From the NCBI GenBank assembly GCA_009760855.2, contig WPIO01000090.1:372001-436000 (forward strand): a stretch of DNA of 64,000 nt, written 5' to 3'. The position numbers and the translations under genes are program-made. Under the pieces are notes generated by a model. It was not told the origin of the DNA. It did no database searches and saw only the letters and a program-made list of their open reading frames with translations. Numbering within the stretch: the stretch's first letter is position 1; each line of letters begins with the position of its first letter. This document shows positions 22,108 through 33,217 of the stretch, piece after piece. The DNA comes from Cristatella mucedo. Lineage: Eukaryota > Bryozoa > Phylactolaemata > Cristatellidae.

Positions 22108-22496
22108 GCCGGCAGCCGCCGGCGTGGGAGACCCAGCAGCCCGAAACGATAAGCGTTTAGATGTCCATAGGCACGTAATTTCTTACGTGTTACGGTCAAA
22201 TAACAATCAGAATAACTTTAAACAGGTCTTAGCTGTATCGTTTTCGTATACGATGTTCGCAAGAACTTCGGTTTTCGGAAGAATTCTGCAACGAACAAGA
22301 ACGCACGTTAGAGCGCTCTATGTCCGGAGGCGAGAATGATGCTGACCAACTTGGATGGAGAACTGAAATGTTTCCTTGAATATGACTCGCTGATTTAATC
22401 CATTTCAATAAGCTTTCCGCCACTTAATCTTATGGGTTTCTGACTCAAACCAGTCAACCTAGTTCTACTTCATCATAATTTTCAGAATTCTACAAA

Positions 22497-23150
22497 ATAA
22501 CAATAATAAAACACTTGATAAAGCAGCCTCAGAAAAATAAATCTTTTTCTTGGCGCTATACATTTACTGCAAATGCATCACGATCGAATGTTTAGTAGTA
22601 GCATGCTTGATAAATAACATGAATAAAATGGTTAGGGGTGACGTATGCAGGGTCAGCAAGTAAGTGTGGTTAGTGGCAGCATGCTCAGTATTAGTACTCA
22701 TAAGCACATTAATGACTAATCACAGGGTTCCTATAAATGCTGCCAGAAATAGGTGCGTTTTTAATTACTTTTTAAATGTGGTCAAGTCGGGTGATAGATA
22801 TCGTGAAGCAAGTCCGAAGTGAGTTCCAGGCTTTAAAAGCATACGAACTAAAGGATTTGAGGTTTGTACGAAGTATAGGGAAACAGTTAGCTTCCAAAAA
22901 GTAGGTAGTACAATGCTTAGCCTTGTGGGAGAGTAGATCTGATAGGTATGCTGGAGCCGAAGAATGAAGGGACCTAAATGTGAGCGACAAAACCTTGAAA
23001 TAGAAGCTTTACTTTAATGGAAGCCAGTGCAGGTCGAAGAGACTTTGCGTGGTGTGGAAACTGAGATACTAACGACAGACAAGCCTAGTTGCAGTGTTTT
23101 GCACTAGCTGCAAGCAGCTGATTGCCCATACCGGTAGGCCAGCAAAATAA
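22497..23150 (-). mobile_element. LINE-A, 5' truncated, old copy
   Basis: An AAT-rich tail, CACTTGATAAAGCAGCCTCA, the 3' UTR (GGTTAGGGGTGACGTATGCA), then antisense coding remnants (GTTCCAGGCTTT, the AWNSL region) to the AGTTTTGCACTAGCTGCAA-like segment. Many substitutions and a deletion after the AWNSL block. Confidence 0.8.
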
Positions 23151-23399
23151 TTTAGGATAGTGTTTCTAATTAGCTCTTTTGAACAGTCAAATGATGATTT
23201 TTATGGGCATTGCTTTTGAATACAGCCTAAACTTTTGTACCACTTCTTCAACATTTCGTGTATCTTACTTGTAGAGATAATCTTATCCCTGTAACCTATA
23301 CGTATTTCTCCGTAAAACCAACTTGTGCTGCTACGTTTGTATTTGTTTTAGCTCTTCCGTTGCGAATTTCTCGGAAGTTGCCTTGATAAGCTCTTAAAT

Positions 23400-25080
23400 G
23401 ATGTCGCGCTCATCTAGTATGCAATGCATGACTAACATCATAAATATGTCGTTAGCCTCAGATCACACCCCAGTACTTTAAAAAAGGCTGCACTCTTGCC
23501 TCTACTTGAGAAACCGACACTAGATCAAGATGAGTAACTTCCACCTTACCAAGTCTCCCTTATACCATTCCAATCAAAGACACTAGAACGAGTCAATGCA
23601 GATCAGCTGAACTCATATATTAAAATTTCAAACCTTTCTAGTAAGTTCTTGTCTGACTTTAGAGCTAATCACTTAAAAGAGTCAGCATCAAATCGGGTGT
23701 AAAATGACCAATTTAGAAATTCAAACATGGATATAGTAGTATCTCTGCTTATTTCGTTTGATTTTTCAACAGCTTTTGATTTTATTTATCACCAAGTCCT
23801 TCTTAAGCGCCTCTCATCTCACCTGGGTATTACCGGCATTGCCTTGTAATGGTTCTGGTCCTATCTCAGTGGGAGACTCCACACTATGGATGGAAATGGA
23901 CAAATATAATCCAAGGAACCCCTGAAATATGGGGTACCTCAGTTTTCCTAGCTTGGTACAGTTCTCCTCACGGTTTAAACACTCCTTCTTCCCGATGTAA
24001 TTGCAAAGCACCAATCTAGGCTTTCACTTTTATGCAGATGACACTCAGTTGTGTCGTAGTTTTGATCCCTCCCACCCTACAGCTGCTCGAGTTCTCTTAA
24101 CGTCCTTGCTGCATGTATTCTGATATCCAAACATGAATGAAAGCCAATTCTCTTACATTGAATGATGTTAAAACCAACTTACCTGGTACAAGCAAACCAG
24201 ATTTGATTGTGAAATTGAAAAGGCTAACACTCAAAACTAAATCTGCCAGCATATATCCTGTTGACTCTGCACACAATCTAGGTGATGACCAAACGAGCTC
24301 CATTGTCAGGCCTGACAACGTTCAGCTACATAAGCTTGCTAAAATTTGGTCTTGCTTAGACAGGGGTACCAAATCTAAATTGGTCTATGCATTTGTGACA
24401 TTTCGTCTTAAATTCTGTAACTAACTTTTTGCTGGCCTAGTGAGCTGTGGAACCAGGGGCATACAGCTGGTGCTAAACTTCGTTGGTGCCTTGTCCGTCG
24501 TGAGATTCGCTGTAGCCACATCACACCAATTCCTACCGTTCTGCACTAGCTCCCACTCAAGCAAAGAATCAAATTCAAGGTTTTATTCACTCACTTGTAG
24601 GTCCCTTCATTCTTTGGCTCTAGCCTACATATTAGATCTACTTCCCCGCCAGGCCATCGTTCCACCCACTTCTCAGACTCTGTTTAAATGCACCTCATGC
24701 AAGCCTAAATTTTTTGGAGACCCTGCCTATAGTTCGCATGCTCCCACGGTCTGAATTTCACTCCGACTGGCATCATGATATCCCCTAACTTTTCAAAATT
24801 TAAAAATAACCTAAAAAACCCCTATTTATCACAGAATTTAGTGCGCCCCTGCGATTACCTTTAACATACTTATGGGTGCAGACACTATTGCATGCCACCA
24901 CTAACCACACTTGCATGCTGACCCTATGCATGCCAACACCAATCATGTTATTCGTGTTTTTTTTATTGAGCACGGTACCACTAGCTATTTGATCATGCTT
25001 CGTTTGTAGCAATTTTAAAGCCCGCACAATGAGTTTAATTTTTTGAGAACACTTTTAATAAATGTATTATTTATATTATT
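23400..25080 (+). mobile_element. LINE-A, RT to 3' end, heavily mutated
   Basis: Begins in the reverse transcriptase (reading LKKAALLPLLEKPTLDQDE, then SKTLERVNADQLNSYIK) and runs through FHFYADDTQL (24020s) and the C-terminal domain to the 3' UTR (ACTAACCACACTTGCATGCTGACCC) and an ATT-rich tail. Stops and frameshifts throughout. Confidence 0.8.
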
Positions 25081-25401
25081 GACTCTGCCCAGGCCCATAG
25101 AGTTTCTAAGGGATGCAATCTGCTCCATCAATACCGCATCAGATTCGAGTCTTTCAAAATTTGTTTCAAACGCAACCTCAGGCCACAGCTTATGTCACAT
25201 GCATAAAGAGGAAGTTCCTCTTTTTAACACCCTACCAGGCTACATCGATTAATCTGAGGCATATCACGATATCTAGCAGTCCTCCCATAACTCTCGAAAG
25301 GTGAGGTTTTTGCTCGTCACCTTAAAGAACGGATCAGGAGCTTTGTGAAGAGCTATTTGAAATTACAAATCGCATAATGATCCGTAGGCTGCAGGATAGT
25401 A

Positions 25402-25480
25402 CTAATGATAACAATAATAAAACAGCTAATATAGCGCCCTCAGAGAACTCAACCACTTTCTAGGCACTTTAAATTTTCAG
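25402..25480 (-). mobile_element. LINE-A 3' end, very short
   Basis: AATAATAAAACAGC, then TATAGCGCCCTCAGAGAACT and CTTTCTAGGCACTTTAAATT: tail plus stem-loop only. An extreme 5' truncation next to the Tigger remnant. Confidence 0.75.
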
Positions 25481-25554
25481 CACATACGAAAACACACATC
25501 TAAACACACATAGATATATTTATTACTAAATTTCAGGGTTTTGTTGGGTGGAGG

Positions 25555-25891
25555 CTAAAGAACCTTAATAAATTTGAACACTTCAGATATGTCATCTTTG
25601 AGGTTAGACGGCTGTCCCTGTACATCGTTCAGAATGAGAAGCGCTTGCAGGGGTAGGTTATTTTCCTGGAGATATTTCTTAATGTCAGGACCAAAGACCA
25701 GATTCAAGTAGTCAAAAAAATACCTAGTGAACCACCCTATCAGGTTCGCCAACATAACCTGCAATTTTTCTTTCAGACTCTTGTGTAACTTTTAAGGTCG
25801 CTGGGTTTTCTGAATGATAAACGAGCAGTGGCTTAATCAGGCAGTCGCCGCTCGCTTAGGGGAACAATGCAAGGGTGCGAGGCTTTATAGC

Positions 25892-25924
<33 letters not shown>

Positions 25925-26490
25925 GCTTTTTAGGTTTGCTGCCTGGCGTTCTCTTCTAACTTGCCTTAATATAGGTCCTCCGTGGCACCTGCTCCCAGAA
26001 GAGGAGTCCTGACTTGCCACACTTGAAGACTTGTTGGGAGAAGTATCAATCTGCTGCTATTGCTCCAGCAACCATTTTGAGGTATTAGTCTCAGCTGCCT
26101 TCACATATGCTCTTGCTGCTTCACAATACCTGAAAACGAAGTGAATAATGGTCCTCTTTTTTAAGTTGACGAAACAGCCCTGACTGACTTTAAATGACTC
26201 ACCCACTGCATAGTCTGTATAAGTGCCCTGGGTTCGCTGCAAGAAATCAGTTGTGAATAGCAGTGCCTTCTCACAAATTAGAGCCTCTGTCGTCGGTCTA
26301 TTGCCAGTTGCTTTTCCGTCAACCACATCATCAGCAGCTTCTTACTTTTCTTAATCAATAGAGGTCTACTGTTTAGAAATTAATGTAACTCTCTTTGGTT
26401 GCTTTATAGCCTTTATCGGCTCCTTTAGCTTTAGTATGGTGCAGATCTCAGAAGAGCTACTCTCATACCGCTTCACCAAGTCAAGACATG
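25555..26490 (-). pseudogene. Tigger/pogo-type DDE transposase remnant
   Basis: Three pieces in order on the minus strand. At 26490-26395, LDLVKRYESSSSEICTILKL matches a pogo-type helix-turn-helix start. At 26326-26057, EALICEKALLF, then FKVSQGCFVNLKKR and GEAA-like YCEAARAYVKAAE match the CENP-B-type DNA-binding domain (usual form F..S.GW...FKKR...GEAAS). At 25764-25555, PDIKKYLQENNLPLQALLIL, then NDVQGQPSNLKDD and FKFIKVL match the DDE_1 core, where LLLLDNAPGHP is usual. The second catalytic Asp position and the GH are changed, and the middle of the protein, including the first Asp, is missing around the (TA)n tract. Not functional. Confidence 0.7.
25886..25923. repeat. (TA)n microsatellite
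   Basis: AGCTATATATAAT followed by a pure TA run and TATAGCT. The flanking AGCTATA/TATAGCT makes the whole an inverted repeat. It lies inside the transposase remnant. Confidence 0.9.
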
Positions 26491-26496
26491 CATGCT

Positions 26497-26795
26497 ACTA
26501 CTACTAATACTACTACTAATAATAATATGCTTGATAAAGCGCCCTCAGAACTCAATCTCCCTCTAAGGGTTTTACAGTTTCTGCAAGGAATCAGGCTTTG
26601 TTAACAACAAGGATAGCATGGTTAGGGGTGACATGCACAGAGTCTGCATGCAAGTATGGTTAGTAGCAGCATGCAACAGTGTCAGAAAGCACAAGCATTT
26701 ACAGGAAGAATCAAAGGGACCCATTGCACGCTGTCATAAGTACATATGTTTTTAGCTTTTTTTAAATGGGGTCAGGTCTGGGCATGTCGTGCCAT
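26497..26795 (-). mobile_element. LINE-A 3' fragment
   Basis: (ACT/AAT)n tail, ATGCTTGATAAAGCGCCCTC, 3' UTR (GGTTAGGGGTGACATGCACA), then the SPDLTTFK-coding end. Similarity stops near 26795. A minus-strand frame continuing upstream has CPDLTPFKKS as its LINE-derived last residues. Confidence 0.8.
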
Positions 26796-27449
26796 AACTA
26801 AGGTCATGTTTTCCACCTATTTGGTATTTTAATTCAATGCACATCATTCGCTTCACCTTCTCAACATTTCCTTCGTACTCAGCTAATTCGGATACACGGC
26901 TGGAAAACGAAGGCTTGCAAGAAAAAGATGCAAGCCCAAGAGCTAGCTCAAGCACTGATGCTTCCACTTCCAAGGTCACTTCAGATGATGCACTGCGGGA
27001 GACACAGAGACGTAGCAATTCCATAGCTTCTTTATCGCTTTGCGATAAGCAAGCACTGGCAATGCCGAAATAGTGGGAGGCAGGTGTTCGCCGAGCAAAC
27101 GATCTTACCGACGACCAATACCTAGCCAAAAGCTAATTTATGGGCTGGGCTGTTATGCGGCAGCGGCGCTGATTGTAATCAGTTACTCAAGAGATTATCA
27201 GTTTCTAGTCTTTCTGGGTGCCAATCACCAGGCCTGAGCTTAAAGTCACTCCTGGGTCATCTGGCAGGGTCTTGTGGGTTCGACGAGTTACTCACCCCAA
27301 TCCACTCTAATTAGGCTAACGTCGGCTAGACATCATTGCCGAGCTCAAAGTTTGGGCAGATATTGTACGAGACGTTGGATTTTATTTATCCACCAAATTT
27401 CACGTCACTGTGCACAGGTGCACTTATGCAAATGAACTTTGTCACCTGA
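26796..27449. other. Unassigned with open frames on both strands
   Basis: At 27129-26796 the minus strand is open (HYFGIASACLSQSDKEAMEL, LEVEASVLELALGLASFSC), and at 26837-27073 the plus strand is open (Ser/Thr/Asp-rich). Composition is protein-like, and I slightly favour the minus frame, but I recognise no family. The remainder is featureless. Confidence 0.35.
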
Positions 27450-29610
27450 CTTCTTACCACAAGCCACCAAAACCACTGCAACCCAATCTAGATCCCGTCA
27501 AATCCACCTCAAATCAGCCGCAAACAGCTCGAAAAAGTTTGGAATATTAAACTAAGCTTCATGTGCAATGTACCCAGAACATTTCGTGCTGATCCGCTTA
27601 GGTGCTCTCACGAAGTCCACTAAAATAAAATTGCAATGGCTAGGGCCAATACTACAATCCATAGCAATCCACCGATATGCACTGCATTTCACTGCCCAAC
27701 TGGAAGAAATCCTTTCCCAAAAGCTCATTTTTGATTACACATGACAGCACACTCTGTGGTGACTGCACTTACAAACTTTTCACTTGCATTGGCACAGCCA
27801 CTATCGTGTAATGAGCTGCAATCAACTGCAGTAGCCCGGGCAAATACTGCAATCTACTTCAATCGACTGAATCCATAAAATCGAAATAAATTGTGCCAAG
27901 CTCCAGCTTTTGCATACACTCATAAAAAAGTGTATGCCAGCTACTGTCGCAATGCTTGGGGGTTGCTTGAAATGAGCCTGAAATGGCCCGGGTAGCTACA
28001 GAAATCCATCCCATTCCTCTGCAAACCATCCTCAAATCGCCCAGGTGAAGCTCTCATTGACAGTACATATAAGGCTAGAATCAGTTCGAAGTGTACCCAC
28101 AAAATGTCGCTCCATTTTTCACAGATGTTCTCATTTAATGCACTGGAACCGACTACAACAGCCCGGTCCCGTACCTCAATCCACGTGAATACACAGCAAT
28201 CCGTATAACGTCGACAGAAACGCATACACAAAAAACTATAATTATGATTGCAGGATACTCTGAAATTTGGTTGTTGGGTACTTGGCATAACTTTACTGTA
28301 ATTTCCTCAACCATTCTGCGGCTATGAACTGTAATCGATTGCAATGATTCGGGCCAGTACGTCAATCCACACTAATCAACGGCAAAACGATCTGAATATG
28401 AACACTTCAAGCTCTTATAGTGATAGCACTAGAACATTGCTCTTACATTCAGTTATTGCGTACTCACATCATTTATCTAAAATTGCCTCTACAATTCAGA
28501 ATCATTGGACTGAAATTGACTGGAGTGACCCAGGCCAATACAGCAGTCTACAGCAATCTGATGCGAAATTCCCCGAAATCGGCTTCGCAATAGTTTGATT
28601 TTGAATGCTTCTTACAAAGAACACTTCTTAAAGTCAACCACATTATCGTAACCAATTGTGCTCGCAAGATCTCGGAAAATGCATGGCAATCTATGGCAAC
28701 GGCTCGGCTCGAAGCAGCAATCTACTACAATCCGTGCCAGGTCGAACACAAACTGGCGGCACGAAGTGCCAATTGCAATCGAATTTTATATTTATTCGAG
28801 CTAAAATTTAAATTGTTGGATCGTAAGTCAAAAGTGAAAGGCAATTAAAAGAAAAGGCAACATCAATACGACAATCCGTGGCTAATCGAAGTGAAATCAG
28901 CTGCACAAAGCTCCAATTTTTGTTTCCAGCAATATCTCACTGCTGGCCCGCATGTTTTTAATCCGCTCTGGCAATCCAAACTTGGACAATGCATGGTGAT
29001 CGACGGCAACGGCCCCGGGCAAATACCACAACTCCCGGCAATATGGCGGCAGATTAGCAGTATGAAGTCCCAATTGTCATTACATATATCATTCAGCTGC
29101 ATCCAAAGTGAAACAGGGGCATTTTCAAGGTGCACTGCTTTTATTCCGCGTAGCATGTAACTGTGCTCGCTCATAGTTTTTACAAATTTTGCGTGTTAAA
29201 CCAAGAGCGATGCACAAAAATTGAGGGCGATTGCCAGGGGAAATACGCCAATCCATAACGGTCCCGTAAAAATAGAGAGAGTTGCTGAGAGAAGCTCCGT
29301 TTCTAGAGCATTGTACTACACTGAGTTACAAATGCAACCACATCTTTTTAAACAATCGAGAACGAACAATTAAGGGCAATGCATCGCAATTGATGGCAAT
29401 GGCCATGCCTCTGCAATAATCTGTTTCACGTTTGACTAAAATCGGCTACTCTAATTTGTAATTATCTTGCTTCATAACGCTCACTGTGCACTCACAAACT
29501 GTCATTTTTTACGTTCAATCTCAAGAAATGCATGGCAATCGACGGCAATTGCTCGAGACAATACAGAAATTTAAGAATGTCTGTTGCAATTTCAGCGAAG
29601 ACTGGGAAAC
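27450..29610. repeat. Degenerate tandem array, unit about 150-200 bp
   Basis: A phrase like GGCAATGGCCCGGGCAAATAC, followed by (G)CAATCCA..GCAATC, recurs near 27640, 27835, 27990, 28155, 28345, 28535, 28695, 28865, 29015, 29235, 29395 and 29550. Second-order shared words follow it (AAATCAGC.GCA, AGCTCCAATTTT, TGTGCTCGC/TGCACTCACAAACT, AATGCATGGCAATCGACGGC). Spacing varies through indels. No coding meaning seen; short frames here are incidental. Confidence 0.6.
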
Positions 29611-29783
29611 CAGTTGTGACTGAAATTATTTTTCAATGACGAATTCAAGCTAAACGGTCAGCAATTTTCAGTTTTTCGGAAATTTCCCTGTTAAAAGACA
29701 AACCAATTTTAAATTCAATCCCTAGTCGTAATGGTTGAGAGATGAGAGAAACGTGAAACGTGGTAAAAAAAACTATTTTGTAA

Positions 29784-29865
29784 GACGTACTTAAACCGGA
29801 AGTAGTACGTCGAGGTCAACAGAAGGTTTTTCGTGAAAAACCCGACCTCCCAAACGGAGCGTTTG
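29784..29865. repeat. Three consecutive perfect stem-loops
   Basis: Stem 1 is GACGTAC (29784-29790) with GTACGTC (29805-29811). Stem 2 is GAGGTC (29812-29817) with GACCTC (29844-29849), enclosing GGTTTTTC (29825-29832) and GAAAAACC (29835-29842) with a 2-nt loop. Stem 3 is CAAACG (29851-29856) with CGTTTG (29860-29865). They abut with almost no spacing. Function unknown; could be a structured RNA or transposon end. Confidence 0.6.
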
Positions 29866-29959
29866 TGGTAAACATAGTAAATATAAGGTAATCCTCCCAA
29901 AACGGACCCCCATAACATAACTTCAAACTACCAAAAATACATTAAATTCAAAAAAAATT

Positions 29960-30685
29960 AATAAGTCTATGCATTTGTGACATCCAGTCTTGATTTGTGT
30001 AACTCACTGCTTTCCCTCTTGCTGGTCTACCAGCCTGTGCGATTGGGAGCCCATAGGATGTGCCAAACTCTGCAGCTAGGCTTGTCTGTCGTGAGCGTGG
30101 CAGTTGCCACATCATAGCACTTCTCGCCGAACTGCACTGACTCCCAGTCAAATAAATTATCAACCTCAAGGTTTTTTCATACACATTTTGATTCCTCTTT
30201 CCTTCTTTGGCTCTAGGCTACTTATCATATCTATTTTCTCACAAGACTAAGCTTCGAACCACTCACCTGCACGAACACAATCGTCTACCTATAAATGTTT
30301 GTAACGCCAAATTATTTACCGACAGCAAATTTAGTTTGCACGCTCCCAAAGCCTGTAATTCACTCCCGACTTGCATCATGACACGTCCTGACTTGACCGC
30401 GTTTAGAAGAAACTCAAACGTATCTATCTATCACAGCACTTAGTAAGTTCATGCGGTTTATATTTTATGTGCATATCATTGTCATCTGTTCAAACGTACA
30501 CTAACTATCATTGCATACTGACTCTGTCTATGTCACCTCTAACCATGTATGTCTTGTAGGCTATTGAGCATCCTGCAATAAAATATTCAATAGCGCTTAC
30601 TTTGTAGCAATTGTAAAGTTTCTAGAAAGAGACTGAGTTATCAGAGGGCGCTATACCAAAATGTATTAATATTATTGCCAATAAT
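29960..30685 (+). mobile_element. LINE-A, 5' truncated
   Basis: From the CATTTGTGACATCCAG segment (FVTSRLDFCNSL) through the AWNSL region to the 3' UTR and AGAGGGCGCTATACCAAAATG tail. Frames broken by indels. Confidence 0.8.
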
Positions 30686-30749
30686 AGGAAGCAATTTAAA
30701 TTAAGAAAACTTGAGCAGCTTCAGCTAAGTCTCAAATCTACTTACAATT

Positions 30750-30842
30750 CAATTGTGTTTCCATTGCAATAAATGTAGAGCACCGAGAAAGAGATTGAGT
30801 TTTCTGAGGACGCTTTATCTAGCATATTATTATCATTATTAC
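30750..30842 (+). mobile_element. LINE-A 3' end, very short
   Basis: CAATTGTGTTTCCATTGCAA, then GAGCACCGAGAAAGAGATTG and GAGGACGCTTTATC, then an ATT-rich tail. Only the terminal hundred bases. Confidence 0.78.
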
Positions 30843-31061
30843 TATCAACCAATATGATCGATGAGCTAGTCTTACAAGAAAAGCTACGCACCCATTCATA
30901 CCTATCCTAACTTTGCTAGTTAGTTGCTGCATGTTTTTAATGGAATATCTTCATAAAGTGAGCATAGCTTTGGTTGCATAAAACACCTTTTCGAAATGCA
31001 AACTAAGATGATCTCTCATTTCTTGTATCAATAAATTGTTAGGCAGGTTTTGATACTATAA

Positions 31062-31858
31062 ATTCTCAAATTCTTTTAAGGCGCCTTTCGTCTTGTCTGG
31101 GAGTCACTGGCACTAAAACTACAACAATTTGAGTCCCAGCTCTGTCCGTTACTCCAGAGTATCGACCTAAACAGAAAAAAGATAGCAAGAAAAACCACCG
31201 AAGTATCCTGCATGAACCGTAATCCGGATCACTTCAAGTTTTATATTCTCCCTCTTACTGATGCCTATCCAAGCAACAACTTAGGCTTTCACGTCCATGC
31301 GTATTACGAGCGGTAGTACGGTTGCATTGATCCCTTAATAGAAAGACCTAACATTAACATTCGGCTCTGCTAAGCGTATATTCCAAAGAATCTGCACACA
31401 ATTTAAGCGTCATGTACAATAGTGGCCATTGGTTAGGTGACTCCACCAGCTCCGCATGAATTCTTTCTAATTTAACCTTACTGAAATTCCGGCTTGCCTA
31501 AATAGAAACACCAGATCTCAGTTGGTGCGTGTATTTGTAACATCTCGTTATGTCTTCTCTAGCTCACTGCTTTTTGCTTTACGTGCCCTGCACAATACTG
31601 CTGGTTGAACTCACTGCAACCAGTCTGTCGTGAGCAGTGCAATCGCCTCATTACTGTACTTATGAGTGCTGACACTGTGCATAAGCCACTAACCGCACTT
31701 GCATGCTGACCCTGTGCATATCACCCTTACCATGTTATTCATGCTGTTTATCAAGCATGATATAACTCATCATTCAATCGCGTTTCCCTTTGCAGCAAAA
31801 GTAAAACGCCTCGAAAGAGATTGAGTTCTCTGAAGGCGCTTTATCAAGTGCATTTGTA
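31062..31858 (+). mobile_element. LINE-A with internal deletions
   Basis: Starts in the RT (AAGGCGCCTTTCGTCTTGTC, the LxSRLGITGTAL region), jumps to the AxxNLGFHxHAD region (31270s), has scraps of the C-terminal domain, then the 3' UTR from about 31650 and GAAGGCGCTTTATCAAGTGC. Strongly rearranged. Confidence 0.7.
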
Positions 31859-32089
31859 TTGTTATGATCATTGTTCTTAGACCATATGCAAGCGACTTTT
31901 AGTCACTAAACGTCAAACAAAGCATTTATTTTAAGATTAAGTAACTCAATTTTATGTCTACTAGTTATTTGGCTCCAGTCTGCTTATCAAATCTATTCCC
32001 CACCAGGCTAAGCATCGTAAGGCATGCTTTCTTGAATCTAGTTGTATTGGTGAGTTCAAGTACCTTAAATCATTTGGGGACCATGCCTC

Positions 32090-32229
32090 GAACCATGATG
32101 GCACATTAGATGAGGCAGTTGCTTTTCCGACTTCAGTCCTCAGGTCGTGGGTGTGAATCCTGTGGCGCTTGATTCTTTATCTCATCTGCAAGTGGTGGTG
32201 ATTGCAGTAAAACGAGGCTGTTAAATTAG
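32090..32229 (+). mobile_element. SINE1 inserted in LINE-A
   Basis: The only sense-strand SINE1 apart from the doubtful one at 13384. Head GAACCATGATGGCACATTAG, B box in GGTCGTGGGTGTGAATCCTG (weakened), tail ACGAGGCTGTTAAATT. The host LINE resumes with AGCTAGTATGCTCC. Confidence 0.78.
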
Positions 32230-32467
32230 CTAGTATGCTCCTAAAGCTTGGAACTCACTTCCAACTGGTATCTCGATATCTTCTGACTTATCATTTAAAG
32301 AGACTTAATGAGTATCTATTTGTGAATGCGTTTAATCGGTCCATATAAAACGTTGACAGTGTGATCCTGGGTATTGACACTGTGCATGCTGCTAATAACC
32401 ATATTTGCATGCTGACCCTTTGAAAGTCGCCTCTAGTCGTGTTGTGGTTGTTGTCATTGAGCAAGAT

Positions 32468-33217
32468 TGTTTAGATAAGGATACCACGTCCAAGTTGGTC
32501 CATGCATTCGTGACATCTCGTCTCGACTTCTGCAACTCACTGCTGACTGGCCTACCAGCATGTGCGATCAGGCGATTGCAGCTGGTGCAAAACTCTGCAG
32601 CTAGGCTTGTCTGTCGTGAGCGTCGCAGTTGCCACATTACTCCACTTCTCGCCGACCTGCACTGGTTACCAGTCAAGCAACGGATTGACTTCAAGGTTTT
32701 GTCGCTCACTTTTAGGTCTCTTCATTCTATGGCTCCAGCCTATCTTTCAGATACACTAACCCATCAGGCAAAGCATCGTACCACTCGCTTTTCGGAATCC
32801 AACAGTCTAGAAATACCTCGCACAAACCTTAAATCCTTTGGAGACCGTGCATTTAGCTCGTATGCTCCCACAGCCTGGAACTCCCTCCCGACCTGCATCA
32901 GAACATCCCCTGACCTGACCACATTTAAAAGAAACTTAAAAACATACCTATTTAGGACAGCATTTAGTGGGTCCTTGTGATTCGTCCTCGATGTGCTTAT
33001 GCGTGCTGACACTGTTCATGCTGCCACTAACCACATTTGCATGCTGACCCAGTGCATGTAACCCCTAACCATGTTATTCATTTTGTTTGTTTTTCAAGCA
33101 TGATTTTACTTACTATTCTGTTGCGTATCACTTTGCAGCAAATGTAAAGCGCCTAGAAAGAGATTAAGTTCTCTGAGGGCGCTTTATCAAGTGCAATATT
33201 ATTATTATTATTATTAT
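32468..33217 (+). mobile_element. LINE-A, young 5'-truncated copy
   Basis: Starts at TTGTTTAGATAAGGATACC and is open for about 170 codons through RLDFCNSLLTGLPACAIRRL, ERRSCHITPLLADLHWLPVK and FKRNLKTYLFRTAFSGSL, stopping at 32978-32980. A 3' UTR, the stem-loop and (ATT)n follow. It is nearly identical to 52060-52787. AAGAT on both sides (32463-32467 and 33218-33222) looks like a target duplication. The open frame's first 20 residues come from the host copy. Confidence 0.85.

Larger units (their letters stand above)
18712..22185 (-). mobile_element. LINE-A, nearly full-length CR1/L2-like retrotransposon
   Basis: The best copy in the window, about 3.5 kb. In sense direction it has a 5' region with a basic N-terminus, an APE-type endonuclease, a reverse transcriptase, the conserved C-terminal domain, 3' UTR, the terminal stem-loop (18744-18789) and (ATT)n. 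I see a frameshift near 21630, a nonsense codon at 19671-19673 where other copies have AAA, and further damage in the C-terminal part. It is therefore probably not autonomous. The 5' end near 22160-22185 is inferred from similarity to 10000-10025. It sits in the long kinase intron, antisense to the gene. Confidence 0.85.

Noticed and set aside
26752-27129. A single 125-codon minus-strand gene
   Set aside because: Its last residues (CPDLTPFKKS) are LINE-A derived. The upstream part is open on both strands and unassigned, so a gene call is not justified.
29715-29918. Small minus-strand ORF over the hairpins
   Set aside because: No motif or start context. The hairpins explain the sequence better than coding.
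32405-32980. 191-codon single LINE-A ORF starting at 32405
   Set aside because: The first 20 codons belong to an older host copy's UTR. The true LINE-A insertion begins at about 32468.
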